NCBI RefSeq assembly: GCF_000196515.1
Contig: NC_014248.1
Span: 3,166,001-3,230,000 of the forward strand
From: 'Nostoc azollae' 0708
GTDB taxonomy: Bacteria; Cyanobacteriota; Cyanobacteriia; Cyanobacteriales; Nostocaceae
DNA: 64,000 bases
Direction: 5' to 3'
Numbering within the stretch: position 1 is the first letter of the stretch; every line of letters begins with the position of its first letter. Below are positions 49,068 through 58,802 of this stretch, piece after piece. Below the pieces are notes generated by a model, which was not told where the DNA came from, did not search any database, and saw nothing but the letters and a program-made list of their open reading frames with translations. Made by a program: the position numbers and the translations under genes.

Positions 49068-50012
49068 TTACATGGGAGCACGACGAATAAAACGCCCAAT
49101 AGCAGAGCCAAAGAGAATTTCAACTTGTTGCCATAGTAATTTTGCCGTTGAATATAATTGAATTGGTGTTTGGCTATGCCGCCAATACAATTTATCAGTT
49201 ATAGTTGGAGAACTACCTTGTAAAGCACTGATGATTATTTGCTTGCGCCAAGGTTTAATATTTGGTACAGTGGCGTGAGACATAATAGTACCACCAGGAA
49301 GAAAATCCATACCATCAGGTCCAACGGTACTTAAAGGATAATTATTCAGCATTAATACTAAGTTTAGATAAGTCTGATCTCCATAAAGATAGGGATATTG
49401 ATGGAAAGTCTTATCCCCATAAAGATGCTCTAAATCTGCATATCCTGACATTTCAGCCACCTCTTCTAATTTTTGCCAAAGGGTGAGGATAGATTTGTAT
49501 TTTTTAGGGACACCAATGAACCCGCTATTGTAGTGATAATCTAATTTACGTTCACAAACAAAACCGTTATTTTCTGCAAATTCTTTCCATGCTAAACGTT
49601 TCGGATGATTAGCAGGAACAAGATACCAAGAATCGCCGCAAATAGCAATTCCTCTGCTCACCCAATGTTCGTAGAAGTTCCAACTACATTTATTTACAAT
49701 ATCAGGATCGAAATAAAACAATACCTCAATATTTGGGCAATAATTTTCCCATAGTTGAGACATGAAATCAGGCTTGTAAAAACCTAAATGTTTACGAGTT
49801 TCTAGTTTTATAAACCGTACTGCACACCCTTCAGCTATAGGTAATTCTTGATAACCATTTCCTGCTTGCAGAGACTTAGCCCAAGGTGGCAAATTACCAC
49901 GATATCCTGCCCAAAATATGCCTCGAAAACCGTGGTGATATAAAGAATTCACTAAAGCTCCTACACCATAGTGATAGTCTTTTTCAAATACTGTACAAAT
50001 TGCTGTATCCAT
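49068..50012 (-). CDS. GT-A-fold nucleotide-sugar transferase-like protein
   Basis: A 314-residue soluble protein starting MDTAICTVFEKDYHYGVGALV at the ATG at 50012 (a GTG lies one codon upstream). It has the GT8-like arrangement: an N-terminal strand-helix with GVGALVNSLY, the metal-binding LFYFDPDIVNKCSW near residue 100 (DxD type), and a LDYHYNSGFIGVPKKY block with a likely acceptor region. The fold suggests glycosyl transfer, but the sugar is unknown. It lies 65 bp before hepA, and a MITE-like repeat lies immediately upstream. Confidence 0.78.
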   Translation of the reverse strand: MDTAICTVFEKDYHYGVGALVNSLYHHGFRGIFWAGYRGNLPPWAKSLQAGNGYQELPIAEGCAVRFIKLETRKHLGFYKPDFMSQLWENYCPNIEVLFYFDPDIVNKCSWNFYEHWVSRGIAICGDSWYLVPANHPKRLAWKEFAENNGFVCERKLDYHYNSGFIGVPKKYKSILTLWQKLEEVAEMSGYADLEHLYGDKTFHQYPYLYGDQTYLNLVLMLNNYPLSTVGPDGMDFLPGGTIMSHATVPNIKPWRKQIIISALQGSSPTITDKLYWRHSQTPIQLYSTAKLLWQQVEILFGSAIGRFIRRAPM

Positions 50013-50097
50013 CACGATTCTATATTTTAAATTACGTATATACTTCCAGGGTTTAAATATGAAAACAGGAAATAATCCTCATGGGAATAAAAAATAT

Positions 50098-50253
50098 ACT
50101 ACTACCGCCGTGAACTCAAAATGGTTCTTCCACAAGAGCTACCCTAACAAAATAGTGGTTCCAGCAGGCTGCACCGACAAAATTCAAAATGAATACGGCG
50201 TGAGCTTTTCAGTGATTTGGAATCCTTGGTTGATTTACGCCGTACTGTAATAG
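50098..50253 (+). repeat. MITE-like repeat, copy B
   Basis: Inverted ends ACTACTACCGCCGTGAACTC and GATTTACGCCGTACTGTAAT. Contains the family blocks AGAGCTACCCTAACAAAATAG and GATTTGGAATCCTTG. It lies in the 284-bp gap between the GT-A gene and hepC. Confidence 0.82.
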
Positions 50254-50296
50254 GATGAAAGAATCAATGACTTTCCTAGTTTCTTTAGTGATGACT

Positions 50297-51052
50297 TTAT
50301 GAAAGTCTAACTGGGTTGTATTTAGTTTCTATTTGCCATGAGTTGATCACGTCTGGTAATGGATCTGATTGTTCTGCTTCTTTCTCTAAACTTAGTTTAA
50401 CTGCTTCTTCTAAACACCAATAATGGTATCCGATTAAACTAATCTCACCACGGATGACATTCAATAATTTAGGTAATTTATCTAGGCCATATTTACGCAT
50501 CCATAATCCTAATAGCGTGCTATGGTTTTTTCTAGTTGTGCAAAATTCGATAGCTCGAAATAGTTTACCTTTTTCACCAATCCGCCATTCATAAGCAAAG
50601 AGTATATCTGATGATTGAAGACGCATGATGACAATTAATCCCAGGATTAAAGGACTAATTAATAGCAGTAAAGTTAATGCTAAAATCCAGTTGATTACCC
50701 GTTGTGTTAATCTCAATACTTGGTTACTTAATTTGGGAAGTTGATTTTTAAAAGGGATAGATAGGAATATAGGCTTATTAGCTTGGTGACAAGCATCCGC
50801 CCAAAATCGCAGCGCAGCATCACCTAGTTTAGGATCTATAGTTACTAAATTAACTGGGGAATGTTTTAAACACTCCACTAATAATTGTTCGTTATATAGT
50901 GAAGGTAAATAAGGTTGTTTCAAATCACTAGGAGGCTTTACCAGTAGCTGACCTCTACGCCATTGAAGTGTACAGTATTGGATGTGATAATTTTCGCGAG
51001 ACTGGGCTATAGTAGTTTGAGCTTGTAACTTGGGAACTATTGAAGTTGTCAT
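50297..51052 (-). CDS. hepC: Priming sugar transferase (HepC-like, bacterial sugar transferase family)
   Basis: Transfers the first sugar phosphate from a nucleotide-sugar to undecaprenyl phosphate and so starts repeat-unit synthesis. The 251-residue protein has an N-terminal soluble part, one membrane helix (INWILALTLLLLISPLILGLIVIM near residue 140), and a C-terminal catalytic domain with RIGEKGKLFRAIEFCTTR, MRKYGLDKLPKLLNVIRGEIS and LIGYHYWCLEEA. The family's KxRxM, ELPQ and NVL landmarks are present in altered form: LDKLPKLLNV for the usual ELPQL(I)NV. It matches the length and position of hepC in Anabaena. An 802-bp gene-free stretch lies upstream. Confidence 0.82.
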   Translation of the reverse strand: MTTSIVPKLQAQTTIAQSRENYHIQYCTLQWRRGQLLVKPPSDLKQPYLPSLYNEQLLVECLKHSPVNLVTIDPKLGDAALRFWADACHQANKPIFLSIPFKNQLPKLSNQVLRLTQRVINWILALTLLLLISPLILGLIVIMRLQSSDILFAYEWRIGEKGKLFRAIEFCTTRKNHSTLLGLWMRKYGLDKLPKLLNVIRGEISLIGYHYWCLEEAVKLSLEKEAEQSDPLPDVINSWQIETKYNPVRLS

Positions 51053-51854
51053 AGGTCTTGAGATTTGTGCAGTATAAAATTACTGAAGCGGTAAGTAAGA
51101 GTTTAGATTTGCAGATTTCTGTAGGTGTGAAGATGTACAGAAAGAAACAATAGGAGTTAAGCAAACGGCAACTAAGATAAATGGAGAGTTAGGAAAGTTG
51201 GTATTTCTGTTAGGGATATGTAGAGGTCAATCATCCCTTCAGATTACCGCTACATCAATCTACTTTCAGGATCTATTGCAAAACATGTCTGCTCTTAATT
51301 TCGAACAATTTAGTTTTGTCCTTAATCTCTAGAATATAGGAACGGACAGAAATAACTTATCCTGCTACTAAATTCTTGATTAAATCTTTAAATATCTAGA
51401 TTTCTTGGAAACTAATATAAAAATCTGATGAACTTCGATGTTTTCCTCATCAGTATCGGTTAAGTGCAAAAAATGAAATGAGGTTGCTTGGAACGTATCC
51501 TTACGGGACACTTCCTATTCATGCAGTGTCCCGTAGACATCACCCAAAATTTATAAACCTTACGCAAGTCCTGATTTACAAGGATTTGTTGAGTTTCACC
51601 ATCGTTCTACCCAACCTACAAAAAAATTAGTACCGCCGTGAATTAAAAATGCTTCTTTTAGAGGAGCTACGCTAACAAAATAGTGCTTCCCGCAGGATGC
51701 GCCAACAGAATTTAAAATGTATACGCCATGAGCCTTTTAGAGATTTGGAATCGTTACTTTATTGACACTGTACTGTACTAGTTTTTCTGCTAACTGTTAA
51801 CTTATTTCACGGTTTACCTTTAACCAACAAGTATAGTCAGTAGAAATCATTTAG
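51053..51854. other. 802-bp gene-free region upstream of hepC
   Basis: Holds MITE-like copy C (51627-51780). A stretch at about 51490-51545 has ACGGGACACTTCC and AGTGTCCCGTAGA, a small inverted repeat. The rest should contain the hepC promoter, but none can be placed with confidence. Confidence 0.4.
51627..51780 (+). repeat. MITE-like repeat, copy C
   Basis: Starts TTAGTACCGCCGTGAATT and ends CACTGTACTGTACTAG, with shared blocks GAGGAGCTACGCTAACAAAA and GAGATTTGGAATCGTT. About 154 bp. Confidence 0.82.
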
Positions 51855-54086
51855 CTATTTTTCCATAACTTCTTGTAATATTAATTGTGATTGTTTGGCA
51901 TAAGGTACATAAGTGCTATCAGAGTTAGATACTCCATTGGCTACAACTCCAATGAGATTTAACTTGCTCAACATTGCTGTAGCTTGAGCTAAATTATTGC
52001 GTGTTACTTTACCAATGCTTGCTACCATGACTACACTCCGACAAGATGAGGCTGTGAGTATAGCATCTACCATACCGATAACTGAGGGAGCATCTATGAG
52101 GACTAAATCATAGTTTTCTTCAAATGCAGCCATCAATTCCATCATCCGTGGAGAACTCAAAAGATGAGCAGGATCTACAGGTATGGGGCCAGCAGTTAAA
52201 ATGTCGATATAAGATGAACCTGAGTATTGAAGCCCAATCTGATTAGGAAGGGTAGCATCACTGGCTAATAGGGTGGATAAACCTTGTTCATTAGGAAGGT
52301 TAAGTTGTTTGTGTAAGCTGGGGTCTCGAAGGTTGGCATCTATGAGCAGTACCTTTTTATGTAATCTCGCTGCACTCATAGCTAAACCTAATGTCAAAGC
52401 TGATTTACCATCATCTGGTAATGCTGATGTCACCATCAATGATTTTAAATCAGTGACGCTATTGAGGAGTTCTATGTTTTTATAAATGAGATCCAGTGAT
52501 TCCCAACGGGGTGGTGATTGTAAAACTTGAATTGTCCAAGGGGCAAGAACTTCTGGTTTACCAAATGGTAATTTGATGATTGACTCTTTGGGTTTTGCTG
52601 GTGGCAATTTGGGAGTTGTGCCCAATAATGGTAGGGTAATTTGTTTTTCTAATTCAGCAGTAGTATGTACAGAGTCATCAGATGTTTCTCGAATAAAGGC
52701 GGCAATACCACCTAACATTAATCCTACTACGGCACCTAATAAGAGGTTCTGCTGGAGATTGGGACCTAGTTTTATACCTAGTTGTGGTTCTTCTACTACT
52801 TCCCAATTAAATCCACCTTTGGATAGTTCCTGCCGCAACTGCTGTTCTGCTCTCAACAATTGCTCCATTCTTTCTCGACTAAATTGTAATTGGGGAAGGA
52901 TACGGTTGTAATAAGCTAAGAGAGAGGGAAAACGTTTGAGTTGTGATCGCAGTTCATTCTCTTTTGCTGCTAAAGTTTGATCACGCGCACTTAATGCAAC
53001 TATGTTAGTCTGATTTTCTACTAATTCCCCAGTCAAATTTAGGTCAATTTCCCCAAGTTGTCCTTGTTCGAGAAGATTTTCTCCAAAACTGAATACACTG
53101 GTGGATTGTCTACCTAAAGTTCTGCTGACTTCTTTTTGCAAAAGTTCCTTTTGACTCTGGAGTTGTTCAGTTAGCTTCTGTACGTTGGGAGTATCATCCG
53201 TAAAACGTAAGCGTTCCTGTGCTAAAGCTAGTTCTGTTTTCTGAATTTCATTCAGTAAGCCCTGATAGCGTATAGACTGACTCAAACGAGAAGAAACCAA
53301 TGCATTTTGAGGAGAACGATTAAGTTGTTGCTGCAAAGACTTTTGCTTTGCTAAAGCTTCTTGATATTGAGAACGAGTTGTTTGTCTTTCTCTCTGAATA
53401 GAAGTTAAAGATTCTTCAATCGCTTTGGCTTGTAATTCTGGATCAATTAAATTTTGGTTTCTGCGAAATCGTTGGAGATTGGTTTCAGAAGCATTCACTT
53501 CGTCACTAGCTTTTCGCAACTGCTCTCTAATAACTTGCAGACCTTTTTGTAACCGTAAATCCTGTTGTTGTTTGTTATAATCCACATAGACTCGTCGAAT
53601 AGCAGTTAGAACTTTTTGTGTTCTTTCTGGATTGCCATCGGTATAGTCAACTTGGAAAATTTTGGTGACAACATTATCCTCTTTAGTCCTGATTTGGGTT
53701 AAGACTAAGGATCTCTTTACTTCCTCTACAGTAATACTTGGATCTTCTAACTTGAGTTTATTAACTGCTTTTTGAATCAGTCCAGAACTTTGCATCAAAT
53801 TAAGCTGTGTTGCCGTGTCTATGACAACGTTAGAGTCTGTAAACTGACTTTCTGCTGTATCTGATCCTTGTTTTTTACCTTGATAGTTAGGTTCTACTAA
53901 CAGTTGCATCGTACTTTTGAAACTGGGCTTTGTCTTTAAAGTAATGATGCAGGCAAGAGCAGTAGAACTCAGGAATACTAATAAAAACCAGGGAAATCTT
54001 CTGACAAATACAGTAAACATTTGTCCATAACCTGTTTCTGTATCAGCTGCTGAACTTATATGGGGATTTAGACTAGTTTGAACCAC
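51855..54086 (-). CDS. Wzc-like polysaccharide copolymerase with BY-kinase domain
   Basis: A 743-residue inner-membrane protein that sets chain length and couples polymerisation to export. The start is a GTG at 54086 with AAGGAT ten bases upstream. Domains: Wzz-type membrane part (first helix WFLLVFLSSTALACIITL), a long coiled coil of about 240 residues between 170 and 420, a second helix near 460 (LLGAVVGLMLGGIAAFI), and a BY-kinase/P-loop domain with Walker A SALPDDGKSALTLGLA, Walker A' VLLIDANLRDPSLH and Walker B LVLIDAPSVIG. The C-terminus has few tyrosines (STYVPYAK), less than in E. coli Wzc. It is in the HEP-like island upstream of hepC. Confidence 0.88.
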   Translation of the reverse strand: MVQTSLNPHISSAADTETGYGQMFTVFVRRFPWFLLVFLSSTALACIITLKTKPSFKSTMQLLVEPNYQGKKQGSDTAESQFTDSNVVIDTATQLNLMQSSGLIQKAVNKLKLEDPSITVEEVKRSLVLTQIRTKEDNVVTKIFQVDYTDGNPERTQKVLTAIRRVYVDYNKQQQDLRLQKGLQVIREQLRKASDEVNASETNLQRFRRNQNLIDPELQAKAIEESLTSIQRERQTTRSQYQEALAKQKSLQQQLNRSPQNALVSSRLSQSIRYQGLLNEIQKTELALAQERLRFTDDTPNVQKLTEQLQSQKELLQKEVSRTLGRQSTSVFSFGENLLEQGQLGEIDLNLTGELVENQTNIVALSARDQTLAAKENELRSQLKRFPSLLAYYNRILPQLQFSRERMEQLLRAEQQLRQELSKGGFNWEVVEEPQLGIKLGPNLQQNLLLGAVVGLMLGGIAAFIRETSDDSVHTTAELEKQITLPLLGTTPKLPPAKPKESIIKLPFGKPEVLAPWTIQVLQSPPRWESLDLIYKNIELLNSVTDLKSLMVTSALPDDGKSALTLGLAMSAARLHKKVLLIDANLRDPSLHKQLNLPNEQGLSTLLASDATLPNQIGLQYSGSSYIDILTAGPIPVDPAHLLSSPRMMELMAAFEENYDLVLIDAPSVIGMVDAILTASSCRSVVMVASIGKVTRNNLAQATAMLSKLNLIGVVANGVSNSDSTYVPYAKQSQLILQEVMEK

Positions 54087-54120
54087 TTTAATTATCCTTA
54101 TCCTTGTTGTGCGAGACGCT

Positions 54121-54180
54121 ATATATAGCTTGTCAATACTTCTCTGTTAAGGAAAAAATCTGAGGGGGTAAGGGGAAAAT
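54121..54180. repeat. Short repeat similar to the 66-bp terminal inverted repeat
   Basis: CTCTGTTAAGGAA, then GGGGGTAAGG, preceded by TCAATACTT, resembles 1281-1320 (TCAATACTCCTCCGTTAAGGAA and on). It lies in the gap between the Wzc-like gene and a GT4 gene. Confidence 0.45.
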
Positions 54181-54280
54181 AAAAAACCTTTGCTCTTTCC
54201 CCAACACAACTGATAAAATTCAGGTTATTAACAGAGTAATATTGGAATGCCAGTTTTTTTCAAGGGTTTTTGATGACAAG

Positions 54281-55381
54281 TTAAATGAATGTGTGATGCA
54301 CACCAGAAACTTGAACAAGAATTTGCTCAACTTTACTAAAAAATGCTTGTTCAGAAAAATTATTTACGGCATGATTACGAATATTCTCGTAATTCCAAGA
54401 TATTCCTCTAGCCTCTAATAATGCTGTTTGTAGAGAATCGGGTGTTTGTCTTTTAAAAAGAACTCCTGTTTTACCAGGTATCTGAGTATCTAATACCCCA
54501 CCAGCACCATAGGCTATTACTGGAGTCCCACTAGCATTAGCTTCCACTGGAACCAATCCATAGTCTTCTAAGGCTGCGACAATAATGGACTTAGCTCTAG
54601 AAAATAAGTCTTTGCGTTGTCCATCACTAACGTGACCTAGGAATTGGATATTACCTAATGCTTTCGATTTTAACCGTTCTAGTTCGGGTCCCTCACCTGA
54701 TATTAATAAATGCCACCCTAACCAGTTAAAAGCCTCAACTATTATATCAAGACGTTTATAACTTATCATCCGGGCAGATGCCAAGTAGTATTCATCTTTT
54801 GTATCAGAAAAAACAAAATTCTTGGTATCAATTGGATAGTTAATCACAATTGCCTGTTTACCATAAATTTTCCGAATACGATGGCCAACAACACTAGAGT
54901 TAGCAATGTAGAGGTCTGGTTCTTGGGAATATTTCAGGTCTACATTTCTCATCATTTGAAAGACTTTTTCAATTAAGGGAGCAAAATAGCGATAGTCTCC
55001 ATACTCCCGTAAATAAGTCTCTGTATCCCATAAGAACCGGGTAACATTATGGCAGAAACAAATATGGCGTGCTTGTGGTTTTTTTCTGACTGATTTAGCA
55101 AAACTAGTACTACTGCTGATAATTAAATCATAGTGTTGGAGATTCAACGTCCGAAAGGCAGGAAAGTAGAGAGGAGCCATCAGGCGGAAATACTTGGCTG
55201 CACCGGGAATCTTTTGTAAAAAAGTTGTGTTAACTATACGCTCACCGAAATCAATACTTTTTTGCTGATCATATAAAGATGTGAAAATATCAGCTTCGGG
55301 GTAGCGTTTAGAAAGCAATTCAAACACACGCTCTGCCCCACCGCGCTGGGTTAAGTAATCATGGACGAGAGCAATTTTCAT
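54281..55381 (-). CDS. GT4-family glycosyltransferase
   Basis: A 366-residue GT-B enzyme. The ATG at 55381 (MKIALVHDYLTQRGGAERVF) is the usual family start; a TTG seven codons upstream is ignored. It has the GGAERV acceptor motif, HICFCHNVTRFLWD, a YYLASARMISYKRLDIIVEA donor-side block and EDYGLVPVEANASGTPVIA with EX7E. It follows the HEP-island order, lies 194 bp before the Wzc-like gene and shares its direction. Confidence 0.92.
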   Translation of the reverse strand: MKIALVHDYLTQRGGAERVFELLSKRYPEADIFTSLYDQQKSIDFGERIVNTTFLQKIPGAAKYFRLMAPLYFPAFRTLNLQHYDLIISSSTSFAKSVRKKPQARHICFCHNVTRFLWDTETYLREYGDYRYFAPLIEKVFQMMRNVDLKYSQEPDLYIANSSVVGHRIRKIYGKQAIVINYPIDTKNFVFSDTKDEYYLASARMISYKRLDIIVEAFNWLGWHLLISGEGPELERLKSKALGNIQFLGHVSDGQRKDLFSRAKSIIVAALEDYGLVPVEANASGTPVIAYGAGGVLDTQIPGKTGVLFKRQTPDSLQTALLEARGISWNYENIRNHAVNNFSEQAFFSKVEQILVQVSGVHHTFI

Positions 55382-55827
55382 GGATGATGCCTTATATTGC
55401 AATATTGATTAAATTCTGGGTTGACTAGCAAGTATGTACAGATATGTTTATACCAGTCTACCTTCTGTACTAAACCCATCCTGAGGTGGTTGTATGTATT
55501 TGAAATTTGGGATAATACCCTTGCAACATATAAAAAAATGGAATATTTACTTATCTGAAAATTGAATTTAGTAAGGTAAATTACCAATGCTAATAGTTTA
55601 CTTAATTTAATATAGATAAACCCTAAGTCAATACTATCAACTAGAAATTTCTACTACCTGTTAATAACAATCAACGGTTGAATAAGAATATCAGGAAATA
55701 TTTTAAGTATTTGCTCAAAATAAGCAAAATTAGGCTTCGGATCAAGTAAAGGGGAAAAGGTGAAGAGAAAACCTTTCCCCAAATCAATTTACTAATTCCA
55801 GGTTATGAACCTATTGCGGTATGAAAA
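55382..55827. other. 446-bp intergenic region inside the HEP-like cluster
   Basis: No protein-like frame or repeat is recognised. It is AT-rich. The gap may contain a separate promoter for the GT4-Wzc genes. Confidence 0.4.
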
Positions 55828-57144
55828 CTATTTTGCAAGTACCAAGGTTTTTACTGGTACAAAATAAGTTAGTTGTTCAGCACGGAGTTTGTCACAAAGT
55901 CTACCTTCAGGCAATTCTACACAGTCGTAGGTGAGGACTTGATCTTTAGAAATATCACGCTTCAAAGTACATCCTTCTGCTATTCCCATTGGTAGTAAAT
56001 TTTCTTGGTGGACAATTTCTGAGTTTTCGCATTGTCCATAGGTCATGTAATAACCGATGCCATCAAGAGTTTCTCCGGCTTTGAGGTCAATTTTGGCAGT
56101 AGCGACGACATCGATAATGGGGCCTGCTATGGGTGAGAGAACAGCATCATGGAAGAGGACTGCACGGGCTACTGATAGAGGAACTTCAAAATGGCAGAGG
56201 TGATAGGGGGTGTAGAAGCTGTACAGGGGTCCTTCACCGAGTTTATAGAGGTTGAGATAATGGCGTTGTTTGGGGTCGTCGTGGGTGGCAAAGACAAACA
56301 CTCCTGGGCCTGGTTTCGTGCCAACTACATAATCAACGATGCCACCTAATTCTTTGAGTTGGTCAACATCATACATTTTGGTCATTTCATCAACATGACC
56401 TGTGTAATCATATCCCAACATTCCTCGTTTTGCTACCTTCATCCCTGTAGCATTAGCAACTATTGCTTGCTCAAAAGAAATTTTTGTTCCATCAGCAAAG
56501 CTTGTCACCATTGCGGGATTTTGACCCCAATGTTGAGCAAAACTAGCTTGGGTGGTGGGGTTGCGATAGGGGTCTTGTAAGCCTTTGATGTTGCCACACA
56601 ATAGGGGGGTTAAACCGATACTTTTAACGAAGCGGTAGAGGTTCATTTCTACCCCTGGTTGGTCGCCATCGCAAGCTGTGAGGATGACTCCAGCCCGCTC
56701 AGCATGCAGTTTGAGGATGGGGCCAATAGTACCATCGAGTTCTGCATTCATTAAAATGATATGCTTTTTATGAGCGATCGCTCTCATCACCAAATGAGCA
56801 GCATATTCAATTGTTCCTGTCACTTCAATGATTGCATCTATGCCATCAGCTTCACACAGCAACATAGCATCTTCAGTGATTGCATATTTACCTTGAATCA
56901 GTGCATCTTCTAAATCAACTACACTAGAAACAACCTGAACATCCTCAATTCCTGCTTCTGAATAAGCTCGTTTAGCTGAATCAATGTGACGGTTAGAAAT
57001 AGCAACCAACTCCATCCCAGGAACAGAATTGGCAATTTGATTAGCAATACCGCGACCCATAAAACCAGCACCAATCATTGCTACTTTTATAGGTTTACCT
57101 AATGCCGCACGGGCTTGTAAGGCTTTATCTATAATAATCATCAT
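55828..57144 (-). CDS. Rossmann-fold oxidoreductase with C-terminal SAF domain (homoserine-dehydrogenase-like)
   Basis: A 438-residue protein. The ATG at 57144, four bases into the stop of rfbC (TAATG), has AGGAG just upstream; the frame beyond it to 57180 belongs to the other gene. The N-terminus has IKVAMIGAGFMGRGIANQI (NAD(P)-binding GxGxxG), and the middle has VEMNLYRFVKSIG and SFEQAIVANATGM. Near residue 345 a SAF-like domain begins (KIDLKAGETLDGIGYYM), as in sialic-acid-synthase-type and related proteins. This Rossmann+SAF family occurs in surface-polysaccharide clusters, where it may make a branched or deoxy sugar. The reaction is not known. Overlap with rfbC points to one transcript. 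Confidence 0.85.
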   Translation of the reverse strand: MMIIIDKALQARAALGKPIKVAMIGAGFMGRGIANQIANSVPGMELVAISNRHIDSAKRAYSEAGIEDVQVVSSVVDLEDALIQGKYAITEDAMLLCEADGIDAIIEVTGTIEYAAHLVMRAIAHKKHIILMNAELDGTIGPILKLHAERAGVILTACDGDQPGVEMNLYRFVKSIGLTPLLCGNIKGLQDPYRNPTTQASFAQHWGQNPAMVTSFADGTKISFEQAIVANATGMKVAKRGMLGYDYTGHVDEMTKMYDVDQLKELGGIVDYVVGTKPGPGVFVFATHDDPKQRHYLNLYKLGEGPLYSFYTPYHLCHFEVPLSVARAVLFHDAVLSPIAGPIIDVVATAKIDLKAGETLDGIGYYMTYGQCENSEIVHQENLLPMGIAEGCTLKRDISKDQVLTYDCVELPEGRLCDKLRAEQLTYFVPVKTLVLAK

Positions 57145-57689
57145 TAAACTCCTATTAAAATAGATTCTAGTAAAGGCCAATTCCGGTCTTTATCAGACAT
57201 TTCAGTTGCAGCCAAAGGCCAAGAAATTTCTAAAAGTGGATCATCATAACGCAAACCACGCTCATAACCAGGAGTGTAAAATTCACCCACTTGATACACA
57301 ACTTCAGCCCCATCTGTTAAAGCTTGATAACCGTGAGCAAACATTTCCGGTACATATAAAGCCCGGCGGTTTTCCGCACTTAGTTCTAGACCAATATGCG
57401 ACAGATAAGTTGGAAACTCAGGACGCATATCCACAATTACATCATAAATAGCTCCTTGAGTACAACGAACTAATTTAGTTTCTGCCGCTGGTAGAAGTTG
57501 GTAATGCATTCCTCGCAATGTACCTTTTATATGATTAAAAGAAAGGTTACATTGAGCAACCGTCGGCTTTAAGCCATGGTTAGCAAATTCCTGAGCACAA
57601 AAAGTCCGAGCAAAGAAACCACGCTGATCTGGTTTTTCTTCTAAGTCAATAATAAAAGCACCAGGGAGTTCAGTTTTCGTAAAAATCAT
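57144..57689 (-). CDS. rfbC: dTDP-4-dehydrorhamnose 3,5-epimerase-like protein
   Basis: Epimerises a 4-keto-6-deoxy nucleotide-sugar, a cupin-fold reaction usual in L-rhamnose and related sugar synthesis. The 181-residue protein has the family features: GFFARTFCAQEFANHGL, the active-site GTLRGMHYQ (His near residue 61), YDVIVDMRPEFPTYLSH and PEMFAHGYQALTDGAEVVYQV (Tyr site near residue 129-137). Normal length. With rfbF (63630) and the SDR epimerase (61051) it would supply an unusual sugar for the HEP repeat. It overlaps the next gene. Confidence 0.92.
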   Translation of the reverse strand: MIFTKTELPGAFIIDLEEKPDQRGFFARTFCAQEFANHGLKPTVAQCNLSFNHIKGTLRGMHYQLLPAAETKLVRCTQGAIYDVIVDMRPEFPTYLSHIGLELSAENRRALYVPEMFAHGYQALTDGAEVVYQVGEFYTPGYERGLRYDDPLLEISWPLAATEMSDKDRNWPLLESILIGV

Positions 57690-57954
57690 AGTTTTCTAAG
57701 TAACAGGTAGCAGAAAATTACATAAGAGTTCAGGAGTCATAATGGTTGAGACTTTGGTTAACTATCAAATAGTATTTTTGGTGTTAGCCTGAAAGAGTTG
57801 ACTGCTGATGGCTGTTCGCGTAGCGTGCCGTTAGGAATTAGCTAAATGCTTACAAAATTACGTTTACAATGACTAATTATCCGTAAGCACTAGAAATGGT
57901 AAGGATTGAATTACCATATATAATTTACTAACCATTTCCTATGCTCTCAGGGAT

Positions 57955-58779
57955 TTATTGTTTTTTGGGTCTGATGAAAGTATAATCATTGTATTGAGTA
58001 CAAAGTTCTGGACGCTTTGGTGAATTCGATGTGTAGATAAAAAATAGTGTTGAGCGTGCTTCGGATCTTACAGTACCATGATGTAAAACATTTCTAGGAT
58101 CTACAAAAATCACAGTTCCCGCTTTGCCTGGACAGTATTTCCAAGCTGATTTAGGAATAAAATTGATCATTTGTTGATCGTTAATTCCTAAAAAGTTAGA
58201 CTTCCAGAGTGCATAATCAACTCGATAATAATTATACCAGTCTAAAAGATTAGCAGGTAATGGTATATATTCAAAAGCACCGTGTCTTTCTGTCACATTA
58301 TGTAAATATATGATGACTTTAATCATCCGTCGGTCTTCCGCATCCTTATGCCACAACAATGTTTGTAATTGCTGCTGATTGGGGAAGTCTTTCCGCATAT
58401 GAACACCATGAAAGGCTATAGGTAATCCTATATAGTTTTCGATGATATCTTGTAGGCGTTCTTCAATTCCCCAAGTAAAAAACTCTGGCAAATCTGTAAC
58501 TGTATAAATTTGGGGTAATTCATATCTTGATTGCATATTCGTTGGACTTTTCATCATAGCTGCATAACTGTTAGCACGATCTAACATTTCTGCAGTTGAT
58601 GGTAATCCTAACTTCTCTAAAGAAGTGATGTAAACACCTTCCCCTGTTAGAGTCCTGGCAATTAATTGATCAGAATTAGATAATACAGGTAAATTTTTTC
58701 TGTGCCTGAATAATGATATTCGATAACCTAGCTCAGAAGTCAGGTTACTTATTTTGTCGTTAAGCTTGGTAATAATCAT
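57955..58779 (-). CDS. Phytanoyl-CoA-dioxygenase-like 2OG-Fe(II) protein
   Basis: A 274-residue protein with a double-stranded beta-helix. The iron-binding pair is LLWHKDAEDRRMIKVII (HxD near residue 143) and FVDPRNVLHHGTVRSEARSTLFF (distal His and the 2-oxoglutarate-binding Arg). Relatives in this family hydroxylate small molecules; in a polysaccharide cluster it may modify a sugar or a lipid carrier. AAGGAG lies 12 bases before the ATG at 58779. It starts 23 bp after the GT2 stop at 58803, so the two are in one transcript. Substrate unknown. Confidence 0.72.
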   Translation of the reverse strand: MIITKLNDKISNLTSELGYRISLFRHRKNLPVLSNSDQLIARTLTGEGVYITSLEKLGLPSTAEMLDRANSYAAMMKSPTNMQSRYELPQIYTVTDLPEFFTWGIEERLQDIIENYIGLPIAFHGVHMRKDFPNQQQLQTLLWHKDAEDRRMIKVIIYLHNVTERHGAFEYIPLPANLLDWYNYYRVDYALWKSNFLGINDQQMINFIPKSAWKYCPGKAGTVIFVDPRNVLHHGTVRSEARSTLFFIYTSNSPKRPELCTQYNDYTFIRPKKQ

Positions 58780-58802
58780 AGAACTTCTAGCTTTCTCCTT
58801 CC

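Noticed and set aside
51490-51545. Small inverted repeat GGGACACT / AGTGTCCC as an operator for hepC
   Set aside because: Only 8-9 bp and far from the hepC start; no independent support.
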